Source: an uncultured Clostridium sp.
Lineage (GTDB): Bacteria; Bacillota; Clostridia; TANB77; CAG-508
Assembly (NCBI GenBank): GCA_947427205.1
Contig: CANEHB010000010.1
Coordinates: 1-55,232, forward strand
Length of the DNA stretch: 55,232 nt
Reading direction: 5' to 3'
The notes under the pieces are model-generated. The model was not told where the DNA came from, ran no database searches, and saw only the letters and a program-made list of their open reading frames with translations. The translations under genes were made by a program, and so were the position numbers. This document shows positions 18,928 to 26,426 of this stretch, piece by piece. Position 1 is the first letter of the stretch, and each line of letters begins with the position of its first letter.

Positions 18928-18958
18928 ATTATATCCCCCAATTCTAAAATTTTATAAT

Positions 18959-19192
18959 TTATTCTTCTATTAATTCAAATCTATGTTTTTGACCTGTTGT
19001 GTTTCCTTCTTTTTTACTTACATCATCTTCTTCTAAAAACATTTCTTCTGGTCTTGCCCACATATCTCCTGTTCCTAGATGAGTATAAATAACTAAATTT
19101 TCTAAAGTTTCGGAGTGTTTAGCTATTCCTAAAACCTCAACAATATGACCTTTAAAATGTCTATACTTTTTACCTACTTCAACTTTTTCCAT
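18959..19192 (-). CDS. DUF1653 protein, copy 1
   Basis: The 77-residue protein is almost entirely a DUF1653 domain: GKKYRHFKGHIVEVLGIAKHSET, then VIYTHL and WARPEEMFLEE. A tail with TGQKHRFE is also seen in the next two DUF1653 copies. The family is a small beta-rich module of unknown biochemical role. It lies 11 bp after the second copy and 31 bp before serS, inside the T-box operon. Confidence 0.85.
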   Translation of the reverse strand: MEKVEVGKKYRHFKGHIVEVLGIAKHSETLENLVIYTHLGTGDMWARPEEMFLEEDDVSKKEGNTTGQKHRFELIEE

Positions 19193-19203
19193 AACTGTTC
19201 CTC

Positions 19204-19455
19204 CTATTTTAAATTATAATCTTTTAAATTATCTATACGCTCAAATCTATATTTTTGACCTGTTACATTATCAGGCCTTTCTGGTATTTCTTCTAAAAAC
19301 ATTTTTTCAGATCTCACACAAATTATTTGCGAATTATCTAAATGTTTATATACAACCATTCTTTCTCTTGTTTCCGAATCTAGCCCTACACACATTACAT
19401 AATAAAATGGTCCTTTAAAGTGACGATATACTTCTCCTTCTTTTACTTCTTTCAT
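19204..19455 (-). CDS. DUF1653 protein, copy 2
   Basis: The 83 residues contain a DUF1653 domain (EGEVYRHFKGPFYYVMCVGLD, then MVVYKHL and the RSEKMFLEEI end) and the TGQKYRFE tail. It is clearly homologous to its neighbour and to the C-terminal part of the deaminase fusion, but diverged, so the triplication is not very recent. AAGGAGG precedes the ATG. Function unknown. Confidence 0.85.
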   Translation of the reverse strand: MKEVKEGEVYRHFKGPFYYVMCVGLDSETRERMVVYKHLDNSQIICVRSEKMFLEEIPERPDNVTGQKYRFERIDNLKDYNLK

Positions 19456-19501
19456 AATCTTTCCTCCTTTTTATCTTATAATAAGCTCTCTTTAGAGTTA
19501 T

Positions 19502-20302
19502 TTAATCATTTTTTATATAATCTTTAGTTAAATCTTCTACTATCTCAAATCTATGTTTTTGTCTTGTTACATTGTCTTTTCTATTTTCATCAATTTCTTC
19601 AAAAAACATTTTTGCAGGTCTTGTCCAAAGCATTGAGTCTTCTCTTTCATATAGTGGTCTATACACTATAATATCTTCCTTAGTTTCTGAGTCCATACTT
19701 ATATTTTCTATAAAATAATAATTTCCTTTAAAATGTCTGACTACTTTTCCTATAAAATCAACATAAATTTTTGATCCTACTGTTCCATCTTCATTTTGAT
19801 ACATTGGAGTTTTCTCATTACTATATATTAAATCATCTGTAATTCCATCTGTTAATTGTTCAAATACTATTTGCCCTATTCTCATTCCTGGTTTTATTTT
19901 ATAGGTATTTGGAGATAAGTTATACATTGCAATATTTAAAATTCCTTCATATCCTGCATTTATATGTTGAAAATTAATTACTATACCTAATCTACTTAAA
20001 GATGTTCTTGGTCTAATATGTGCAACTATATTACTTGGAAGTTTTACTTTTTCATTAAGTATAACAAAAATAACTTCATTAGGCTTAAAATTATAGCTTT
20101 CTTTTATTTCTATTTTTTCATACATATTTTCTACCTTTTCAGGCTCTGATAAATCTATTGTTTTAAATGTTTTTTTGATTTTTAAAATTTCATTACTCAT
20201 TGATATATCACAAGATCCTGAACTAATATATTCTTTACTGCAGTTTTCCAATATATTTTCTTCATCAATTAATTTTCTTATATCATTTCCGTTAAATATC
20301 AT
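19502..20302 (-). CDS. dcd: dCTP deaminase fused to a DUF1653 domain
   Basis: Residues 1 to about 180 are a dCTP deaminase/dUTPase-fold domain: IRPRTSLSRLGI carries the Arg-Ser phosphate motif, followed by INAGYEGILNIAMYN and the PGMRIGQIVFEQL strand. Family members deaminate dCTP to dUTP, and some also hydrolyse it to dUMP. From about 190 a DUF1653 domain follows (VRHFKGNYYFIENISMD, then VYRPLY, RPAKMFFEEI and a RQKHRFE tail). The fusion is open without frameshift. I set the start at the ATG at 20302 because GGAGG is 5 bases upstream. It is the first gene after the T-box. Confidence 0.88.
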   Translation of the reverse strand: MIFNGNDIRKLIDEENILENCSKEYISSGSCDISMSNEILKIKKTFKTIDLSEPEKVENMYEKIEIKESYNFKPNEVIFVILNEKVKLPSNIVAHIRPRTSLSRLGIVINFQHINAGYEGILNIAMYNLSPNTYKIKPGMRIGQIVFEQLTDGITDDLIYSNEKTPMYQNEDGTVGSKIYVDFIGKVVRHFKGNYYFIENISMDSETKEDIIVYRPLYEREDSMLWTRPAKMFFEEIDENRKDNVTRQKHRFEIVEDLTKDYIKND

Positions 20303-20423
20303 ATTTTCCTCCAAACATATTATTTTAATATTTTTATCTTATGTTCTTAAATATAATATCATTTAAAAGTAATATTCTACATCACTTTTTATACAAATTT
20401 TCAATATTTTTTCTTTATAATAC

Positions 20424-20645
20424 AAAAAAATCCTTATGCAAAATTGCATAAGGGCGAATATTTCGCGGTACCACCTTTTTTTAGATTAAAATAAATTAAT
20501 CTTCTCATTATATTGCTATAACCTGCAACAACTCGGTCTAGTTTACTAGAAACATCTTAAGAGTAGATTTCATAAATACTTTTATCTATTTACACCTGCC
20601 ATAGACTCTCTTTAAAAAGTTTATTTATTACTTAGTTCTTAATCA
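20424..20645 (-). promoter_or_regulatory. T-box leader, probably serine-specific
   Basis: On the minus strand the T-box sequence GGTGGTACCGCG occupies 20475-20464. It is followed by a terminator with a perfect 10-bp stem (20432-20441 with 20444-20453) and seven T. Upstream lie AGAGAG, GGCAGGTG and a short stem I (ATAAATA pairing with TATTTAT). The specifier loop has AGTA on one side and GAAATCTA on the other. Reading the triplet as TCT (20567-20565, Ser) followed by A fits serS downstream; reading ATC (Ile) is less likely because the following base would be T. Uncharged tRNA would favour antitermination. Confidence 0.9.
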
Positions 20646-20669
20646 ATCGTCTTAAATATTATGTAATAC

Positions 20670-20697
20670 ATTATAACATATTTTTATAATTTGTAAA
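20670..20697 (-). promoter_or_regulatory. Promoter of the T-box operon
   Basis: TTTACA (20697-20692), a 16-bp spacer and TATAAT (20675-20670) on the minus strand lie just upstream of the first leader stem. Confidence 0.65.
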
Positions 20698-20817
20698 TAC
20701 TTGATTTATAAATAGATAAAAATTTATATGTAATTTTCAATTATAATAAATGCTAAACGGGCCTTTTACATCCCGCCTCGCACTTTAAAAACTCCGCTAT
20801 AATTCCGCTGTTTGCAC

Positions 20818-21021
20818 CTATTCGTAAGCTCTTACCTCAATGCCTGACTTTCCATACATAAGTCTCCCATAGGACAATTTGAGCATCGGCGGTAATACAA
20901 GTTCCTCTGCCTCTGTATTTGACCATATTACAGATGTACTTCTGCTTGAAACCCCGATATTTGCAAACGGATTTAAGAGTTGCAATTTGTGGGTTACTGT
21001 GTTAAATTCTTGCTGATTCAT
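20818..21021 (-). CDS. 67-residue protein of unknown function
   Basis: An ATG with AGGAG about 9 bases upstream opens a 67-codon frame. Composition is visibly more GC-rich than the surroundings, and so is about 70 bp on its 3' side. There is no signal or membrane segment, and the middle has several Ser/Thr and Leu/Pro. A hairpin (CCCACTGCC with its partner TAGTGTGGG, about 21041-21059) lies in its leader. It stands alone between the T-box operon and the 21.2-22.2 kb pair, suggesting a single-gene insertion. No family recognised. Confidence 0.5.
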   Translation of the reverse strand: MNQQEFNTVTHKLQLLNPFANIGVSSRSTSVIWSNTEAEELVLPPMLKLSYGRLMYGKSGIEVRAYE

Positions 21022-21153
21022 GTTGTTTTATCTCCTTTTCTCCCACACTAGGCAGTGGGCTCCATAAATAATAATTTAAATTTTTCCACTACCCTATATA
21101 TAAGAAACAACTATGTGTTCCAATATATTTATTATAACATATTTACAAAAAAA

Positions 21154-21183
21154 GCTCAAGCTAACATATATTTTAGCTTGAGC
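21154..21183 (-). terminator. Terminator of the DUF951 operon
   Basis: An 11-bp perfect stem (21154-21164 with 21173-21183) is followed on the minus strand by seven T. It lies 70 bp after the 250-residue protein gene. Confidence 0.8.
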
Positions 21184-21253
21184 AGTCGTCTTACATATTA
21201 TTTACTCCTGTCATACTGCCTTTTTCTAATTCTAATATTTTTTCAATAAATTA

Positions 21254-22006
21254 TTACATTTCAGGTCCATCACTATAGCTCTTCTTGTCTTCTACTTCTA
21301 TAAAATCTGGCATACTATAAATCTTCATAACTTCATCTAAAGATTTTGCATATAAAATTTCGCCAAAGTCTGAATATTTTTGTACATCTAAAACATTTGC
21401 TGCTGAATATTCATCACAATTTCTAAATCCACTTTTTCTTCTCATTTCATTTCTGTTTTTCCATATTTCTAATAAATCTCTTCTATATTTTTCTATATTA
21501 GGAGATGTTTGTATATCTGAAAAACATGGCATTATTGATACAATTCCATTATTATTAAGCATTTTTGTAAAATCATTAAAAAATCTTTCATCAGCATCTA
21601 AAGTATATTGTACAACTAAGCCCATTGCTTCTCCTTGCCAGTCTTTACCTTTTTTCATTAAATTACTTAAATAATTCAAATTATTCTGATATGTAGTATA
21701 ATAGCTTTCTTCTTGTATACTATCTTTTATATTTCCTGTTGCTGGATCTATACTTCCTCTCCTTGTAAGTGGAAACGCTGGATCATCAGGCTTATCTGTA
21801 AATCTTGCATAATGTTTACAAGCTTCTATAAATCCTCTATCTTCTGGAATAATTGAATCCCATGAAACAAAAATTCTATCAGTATCATCCTCTGGATATC
21901 TTAAGACTTGTGCCAAAAATCTACTATCTCTAATTTTGTAATCATCATGACCATTATTATGTATTCCTGGCATTTCATCGCAAAGTATAAGTAATTTTCC
22001 ATCCAT
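21254..22006 (-). CDS. Unknown 250-residue soluble protein
   Basis: The protein starts MDGKLLILCDEMPGIHNNGHDDYKI and is acidic and polar throughout, with no signal or membrane helix. An Asp/Glu/His-rich N-terminal part (DEMP, NNGHDD) could bind metal, but nothing matches a motif I know. AGGAG precedes the ATG. It begins 17 bp after the DUF951 gene and shares its operon. Composition is like the host genome, so it is probably a resident gene. Confidence 0.6.
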   Translation of the reverse strand: MDGKLLILCDEMPGIHNNGHDDYKIRDSRFLAQVLRYPEDDTDRIFVSWDSIIPEDRGFIEACKHYARFTDKPDDPAFPLTRRGSIDPATGNIKDSIQEESYYTTYQNNLNYLSNLMKKGKDWQGEAMGLVVQYTLDADERFFNDFTKMLNNNGIVSIMPCFSDIQTSPNIEKYRRDLLEIWKNRNEMRRKSGFRNCDEYSAANVLDVQKYSDFGEILYAKSLDEVMKIYSMPDFIEVEDKKSYSDGPEM

Positions 22007-22023
22007 ATTATTACTATTCTCCT

Positions 22024-22194
22024 TTATTTTTTCATTATTATTTTTAAAGCTTTTTCACGTGGAAGAACTACTACATGCTGACATCCGCAACATTTAAGCT
22101 TAAAATCCACACCTATTCTTGTTATTTCCCATTCTTTACTTCCACATGGATGTTGCTTTTTTGTTTTTACTATATCTCCTATATTATATTCCAC
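22024..22194 (-). CDS. DUF951 (YyzM-like) zinc-ribbon-type protein, GTG start
   Basis: A GTG at 22194 with GAGG 6 bases upstream opens a 56-codon frame ending in TAA. The product begins (M)EYNIGDIVKTKKQHPCGSK, then KCCGCQHVVVLPR. This is the DUF951 signature, with HPCGS and CxxC likely forming a zinc site. An ATG two bases away in another frame stops after five codons. Family members are short cytosolic proteins of unknown role and wide distribution in Firmicutes. It is first of a two-gene operon. Confidence 0.85.
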   Translation of the reverse strand: MEYNIGDIVKTKKQHPCGSKEWEITRIGVDFKLKCCGCQHVVVLPREKALKIIMKK

Positions 22195-22259
22195 ATTTTA
22201 CCTCTATATATAAATTTATTAAATTTCATATTTTCTCGCTGTTTCCAGCGAAGCCACAT

Positions 22260-22586
22260 TTAGTGGCCTCTTGAAAAAACAGCAATTAGTCTTCTAATGC
22301 TCCACCGCTTCGTAATTGTTACCTTCGCAGTTAGATCATTTCCTTGTTCCGAAATCTTGACAAATGTGATATACCTACTACTGCTAAATTTCTCTTTAAC
22401 TTTTGTTTTTAGCCTATAGTTTTTAAAAGCTTCAAAAAGTTCTTCAAGTGTTTCTTTTCGGTAATCCATATCTCTCAGTACTCCAGAACTATCTACTACA
22501 CTAAGTTCGTAGTATTTCTCCTGCATGTAAACCTCCTTCTGTGAGCTTGATATCTCATAGGTTTTCGGTTTTAACAAGTTATTCAT
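22260..22586 (-). CDS. 108-residue unknown protein with two possible starts
   Basis: The frame opens at an ATG with AGGAGG seven bases upstream (22586). A second in-frame ATG 20 codons later (22526) also has AAGGAGG five bases upstream, so two forms of about 108 and 88 residues are possible. The product is charged and basic at the C-terminus (TITKRWSIRRL), with no membrane helix. Base composition is more GC-rich than neighbours. It has its own promoter and a TCGCTG-GAAA-CAGCGA hairpin after the stop. Family not recognised. Confidence 0.55.
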   Translation of the reverse strand: MNNLLKPKTYEISSSQKEVYMQEKYYELSVVDSSGVLRDMDYRKETLEELFEAFKNYRLKTKVKEKFSSSRYITFVKISEQGNDLTAKVTITKRWSIRRLIAVFSRGH

Positions 22587-22632
22587 TTTTTAACCTCCTA
22601 ACTTGCTCTCAGGACAACATTGTTACTTTTCT

Positions 22633-22661
22633 ATTATATCATAAAATTATTTATCACTCAA
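22633..22661 (-). promoter_or_regulatory. Promoter of the 108-residue protein gene
   Basis: On the minus strand TTGAGT (22661-22656), a 17-bp spacer and TATAAT (22638-22633) lie about 45 bp before the ATG. Confidence 0.65.
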
Positions 22662-22750
22662 GATTATAAGTATATTCAAATCGCAAGTTTTATGTAAATT
22701 AATGTTTTTATAAAAAATTAACATCACTGATAACTTGCCTAAAATATAAA

Positions 22751-22786
22751 AAGTGATAAGAAAAACAAATATCTATCTTATCACTT
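22751..22786 (-). terminator. gltX terminator
   Basis: AAGTGATAAGA (22751-22761) pairs with 22776-22786, and five T follow on the minus strand. It lies about 95 bp after the gltX stop. Confidence 0.65.
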
Positions 22787-22881
22787 AATTTTATGTCTTA
22801 TAAAAATGTTATAAAATACTTATTAAATATAATCTTCATAAAATTCTATTAACTTATAAATTTATCTAAATACTCATTTAT

Positions 22882-24510
22882 TTAAATTCTGCTTTTTATT
22901 TCATTCATTCCTAAAACTTGCATTATTTCATAAAGATCTGGTGTATTGCTTCTTCCAGTTATTTTTACTCTTATAACTGTACTTATGTCACCTACGTGAC
23001 CTTTATATGCATCTGGATTTGCTTTATACTCTTTTACTTCTCTTGCATATCCAAATTCTTCTGCTAAGTCTTTCATTTTATCAAACCATGTTTGTTTATC
23101 ATCTGATTCATTATAATATTTTTCAAAATATGTTTTTACTATTTTTTCTATTTCGTCTTTATCAGTTATTTTTTGATATTCAAATTCTATATTTTTAGCA
23201 AACTTTTCTGGATACATATAATAAATAATATTTTTTACATCAGACCATTTTGCTATATCTTTTCTAGGTTTTGCATTTCCTCTTTCAATTCCTAAAACTT
23301 TTAAAGAATATTCTTTATTTGATAACATCTCTGCAAGTTCTTTATCATATTCTTTTGCCCATTCTAAAGATTCATTATAAACTTTCTCAGCTGAATATCT
23401 TGAAATAACATTTTTAGATACATCAAGCATCTTTACCATATCAAAAAGTGCACCACTTACACTCATTTTCTTTAAATCAAATGGAAATTCATACATTGAT
23501 TTATCTGGATTTTGTTTTCTCCAAATTTCAAAATTTGAATTTGCAATATTCATTAAATATTCTAAAACTGAATCTTTAGGAATTCCCTCTTCTTTATAAT
23601 AACTTACAGCAGATTCTGGATCTTTTCTTTTACTTAATTTACGTTTTCCGTCTCCATCCATTTTCATCATTGGAGCTATATGAGCATATTTTGGAGCTTT
23701 AAATCCCATTACGTAGAAAAGTTGTAAATGTAGTGGAACTGAAGCAAGCCATTCATCCGCTCTTATTACCATATTTGTTCCCATTAAATGATCATCAACT
23801 AAATGTGCAAAATGATATGTTGGTAATCCATCAGATTTTATTATTACTATATCTTGATCATTTTCAGGAAAATCAACACTTCCTTTAATTGCATCTTTAT
23901 GTTTTATTTTTTTATCTGGATTTCCTGGTGATTTAAATCTTACTATATATGGATCACCATTTTTTATTTTTTGGGTAGCCATATCTATTGGCATATTTCT
24001 ACATTTTGTCCATTTTCCATAATATCCTGTTCTTTCTTTTGCTTTTTCTTGATCTCCTCTAATATTTTCTAAATCTTCTGAACTACAAAAGCAAGGATAT
24101 GCATTTCCTTCTTCAAGTAATTTTTTTGCATAAGATTGGTATATATCTTTTCTTAAAGATTGTTTATATGGTCCATATTCACCATGGTCTACATTATTTT
24201 CATCTATATATTCATCAGGTGATAAATCAAAATCTTTTAAGGCTTCTAAAATTTGTTTTGTTCCACCTTCTACTTCTCTTTTTTGGTCTGTATCTTCAAT
24301 TCTTACAAAAAATACTCCATTGTCTTTTGACATAAGCTTAGCAATTAAACTTTGATAAATTCCACCAATATGAACAAATCCTGTTGGACTTGGTGCAAAT
24401 CTTGTCACAATAGCTCCTTCTGATAAGTTTCTTGATTTATATTTTTCTTCATAGTATTTGTAATCCCTTACATCTGGAAATATTAAATTTGCTAGATCTT
24501 TATTATCCAT
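22882..24510 (-). CDS. gltX: Glutamyl-tRNA synthetase
   Basis: This class I synthetase charges tRNA-Glu (and possibly tRNA-Gln in organisms using the amidotransferase route). The 542 residues show FAPSPTGFVHIGG (HIGH-type motif) near 38-50 and KLSKRKDPE (KMSKS-type) near 300. At about 540 residues it is longer than the common ~490-residue bacterial form and matches the longer clostridial type. The frame extends 11 codons further, but GAGG is placed before the ATG at 24510. Its promoter region lies next to a palindromic repeat. Confidence 0.93.
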   Translation of the reverse strand: MDNKDLANLIFPDVRDYKYYEEKYKSRNLSEGAIVTRFAPSPTGFVHIGGIYQSLIAKLMSKDNGVFFVRIEDTDQKREVEGGTKQILEALKDFDLSPDEYIDENNVDHGEYGPYKQSLRKDIYQSYAKKLLEEGNAYPCFCSSEDLENIRGDQEKAKERTGYYGKWTKCRNMPIDMATQKIKNGDPYIVRFKSPGNPDKKIKHKDAIKGSVDFPENDQDIVIIKSDGLPTYHFAHLVDDHLMGTNMVIRADEWLASVPLHLQLFYVMGFKAPKYAHIAPMMKMDGDGKRKLSKRKDPESAVSYYKEEGIPKDSVLEYLMNIANSNFEIWRKQNPDKSMYEFPFDLKKMSVSGALFDMVKMLDVSKNVISRYSAEKVYNESLEWAKEYDKELAEMLSNKEYSLKVLGIERGNAKPRKDIAKWSDVKNIIYYMYPEKFAKNIEFEYQKITDKDEIEKIVKTYFEKYYNESDDKQTWFDKMKDLAEEFGYAREVKEYKANPDAYKGHVGDISTVIRVKITGRSNTPDLYEIMQVLGMNEIKSRI

Positions 24511-24570
24511 ATAAATTCCTCTTTTCTTTTTTAATCTTTTCAATTATATCAAACTTATTTATTTTTTTCA

Positions 24571-24698
24571 AGACAGCTGGGCGTAGGTTTTGTCTAAATT
24601 ATAAAAAACTAATCTGATATTAAATATAGTTATTGTTTAAAAAAATATATTTAAAGTAATTTTATTAGTTTTTAGACAAAACATACGTCCCCATGTCT
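24571..24698. repeat. Palindrome-ended element, copy 1 (MITE-like)
   Basis: About 30-bp imperfect inverted ends (24571-24600 and 24669-24698) share the core GTTTTGTCTAAA and its complement, enclosing about 70 bp of AT-rich DNA. The right end overlaps the stop codon of the HAD phosphatase gene. The ends are related to the perfect palindrome at 26346-26411, so both belong to one dispersed family. Confidence 0.75.
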
Positions 24699-25359
24699 AT
24701 AAAATTTCTAATAATTCTTCTATATTTCTTATAACTACATAATTTTCTGCTTCCACTTCTTTATTATCCCTTTTTCCATTGTAATCATAAAGAATAGATT
24801 TCATACCTATATTATTTGCTGCTAATATATCTTTTGACTTTGTATCTCCTATTAGCATGCACTCTTCTGGAATAGCACCTATCTCATCTAATATTTTTTG
24901 AAAAGCACTTTTAAACGGTTTACTTCCATATACATCAGCACTAAATATCTTTTTGAAATATTTAGAATACCCTATTGTTTCAATTCTTTTAACTTGAGAA
25001 GCTTTAAAATAATTTGTATAAATATATAAATTATACTTTTTTGATAATTTTCTAACAATATCTTCTGTTAATATAACTCTTTTGGTCCACTTTGATGATT
25101 CTCTAAGTAATTCATCTATAAGGTTATATGAATAATTTTTATTTAATGTTTTATTGATAAAATCTATAATTTCCTTTTTATCATATAAGTTATATTCTTC
25201 TGTAAAAATACTTTCATATTTATCTATTGCAACATATATATTTAAATAGTCATCTTCATTATATCCACATTTTCTTAATGCCTTTTTGTAAACTTCAGCA
25301 TCACTTTTATCATCTTTTATTATTGTATCATCTAAATCAAAAAATAAATTTTTTATCAT
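24697..25359 (-). CDS. HAD-superfamily hydrolase
   Basis: The 220-residue protein is a Mg-dependent phosphatase of the haloacid dehalogenase type. Visible are motif I FFDLDDTI (6-13), a helical cap region (about 20-90), motif II around YIYTNYF, and the final acidic motif IGDTKSKD near 170. The substrate cannot be told; the closest feel is the YjjG/phosphoglycolate-phosphatase-like subfamily. The stop codon coincides with the edge of a palindromic element, so the insertion may have supplied or altered the last codons. GGAGG precedes the ATG. Confidence 0.85.
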   Translation of the reverse strand: MIKNLFFDLDDTIIKDDKSDAEVYKKALRKCGYNEDDYLNIYVAIDKYESIFTEEYNLYDKKEIIDFINKTLNKNYSYNLIDELLRESSKWTKRVILTEDIVRKLSKKYNLYIYTNYFKASQVKRIETIGYSKYFKKIFSADVYGSKPFKSAFQKILDEIGAIPEECMLIGDTKSKDILAANNIGMKSILYDYNGKRDNKEVEAENYVVIRNIEELLEIL

Positions 25360-25422
25360 ATTACCTCCAAAATTTTATTTAAATTATTATAACATATATT
25401 AAATAAGAATAATACTAAAAAA

Positions 25423-25525
25423 GTCGAAACTAAAATTTTCTATCAAATATAAATTTTAAGAAAATCTTAGTCTCGACATAATTAAAAAGTTAAACCTCAA
25501 ATTTTTTATTTTAAAATTTGAGGTT
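25423..25525 (-). terminator. Two terminator hairpins after the XRE operon
   Basis: The first hairpin met by leftward transcription is a perfect 13-bp stem (25493-25505 with 25513-25525). The second is a long stem closed by GTCGA/TCGAC (25423-25477) followed by six T on the minus strand. They separate the DUF6442-like gene from the HAD gene. Confidence 0.65.
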
Positions 25526-25585
25526 ATTTTATATTTAATTTAATATTATTAAATCAAGCTTTTAATAATATTTATATATTTTTAA

Positions 25586-26005
25586 TTAAATCTTTTTAGA
25601 AATAATTATATTACTTACTAAAAATATTATTAATTGTATTCCTATTAACCATCCTAAATATACTCCATATTCAAGATTTGCACAAACTAATCCTACTGCT
25701 AAAAATGCCTCTAAAAACATACTCAATCTAAAAGAAATAGCCATTGATTTTGTACAAATTGTTACTATTCTTTCATCATTTTCTTCTATTTCTCTTTTTC
25801 TCATTTTTTGTGGATTTCTTAAAGCCATTATATTCTTCACTAATAATATAAAACATCCTAAGCCAAAACTTGTTCCAAACCCAGTCATAAATCCACTTTG
25901 TACATCACTAAGATTTTCAAGTGTTAGTGCTAAAGCTAAAACTATAATTCCTATTACTACACAAATTGATGATATAACACATTTTATTTTTATTTTTTTT
26001 TCCAT
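25586..26005 (-). CDS. Small four-helix membrane protein (DUF6442-like), partner of XRE regulator
   Basis: The 139 residues contain two N-terminal hydrophobic helices, a charged cytosolic loop with NPQKMRKREIEENDER, and two more helices. This loop is typical of small membrane proteins encoded beside short XRE regulators in Firmicutes (DUF6442/DUF2178-like); the family name is tentative. Its ATG directly abuts the stop codon of the regulator gene, so the two are translationally coupled. The function of such pairs is not established. Confidence 0.65.
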   Translation of the reverse strand: MEKKIKIKCVISSICVVIGIIVLALALTLENLSDVQSGFMTGFGTSFGLGCFILLVKNIMALRNPQKMRKREIEENDERIVTICTKSMAISFRLSMFLEAFLAVGLVCANLEYGVYLGWLIGIQLIIFLVSNIIISKKI

Positions 26006-26206
26006 TTATTTATCCTCCTCATAAATAAAAACTTCCTCGATAGATTTTCCAAAATGATTAGCAATCTTAAAGGCTAGCAAAATAGAAGGATTATACTTTT
26101 CTTTTTCTATTGAAATAATCGTTTGTCTTGTTACTCCTAAAATATTTGCTAAGTCTTCTTGTTTTTCATTTAATAATTTTCTAAATTCTTCAACTTTATT
26201 TTTCAA
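26006..26206 (-). CDS. Short XRE-family transcription regulator
   Basis: The 66-residue protein is a bare helix-turn-helix domain: QEDLANILGVTRQTIISIEKE covers the two DNA-binding helices (about 16-35), followed by the PSILLAFKIANHFGKSIEEVF stretch typical of the compact regulators without a sensor domain. It starts with TTG, supported by AAGGAG. It overlaps nothing but abuts the membrane partner gene. Two palindromes around its promoter suggest autoregulation. Confidence 0.9.
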   Translation of the reverse strand: MKNKVEEFRKLLNEKQEDLANILGVTRQTIISIEKEKYNPSILLAFKIANHFGKSIEEVFIYEEDK

Positions 26207-26232
26207 TCTATCACTCTCCTTATTTTCAAAAT

Positions 26233-26291
26233 GTAAAGTTAACTTTACTTTATTATAGTATTATTATTTTGTAATGTCAAGTAAACTTTAC
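26233..26291 (-). promoter_or_regulatory. XRE promoter flanked by two palindromic operators
   Basis: On the minus strand TTGACA (26280-26275), 17 bp and TATAAT (26257-26252) match consensus exactly. GTAAACTTTAC (26281-26291) abuts the -35 box, and the 16-bp perfect palindrome GTAAAGTTAACTTTAC (26233-26248) lies just after the -10 box. Both contain GTAAA/TTTAC half-sites, so one dimeric repressor, most likely the XRE protein, could bind both. Confidence 0.8.
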
Positions 26292-26345
26292 ATCTTTTAC
26301 TTAATATCTTATAAAATTTTAAATTATACTTAAATTTACTCAAAT

Positions 26346-26411
26346 AGACACGGGGGACGTAGATTTTGTCTAAAAAGTTATTTTTAGACAAAATCTACGT
26401 CCCCCGTGTCT
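26346..26411. repeat. Perfect 31-bp palindrome, copy 2 of the dispersed element
   Basis: Bases 26346-26376 are the exact inverse complement of 26381-26411 around a 4-nt loop. The arms start AGACACGGGGGACG and contain TTTTGTCTAAA, as in the element at 24571-24698. It begins 16 bp after the RNase J stop codon. GC-rich tips and a perfect match suggest a recent insertion or an active constraint. Confidence 0.9.
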
Positions 26412-26426
26412 AACATGTCTATTTTA

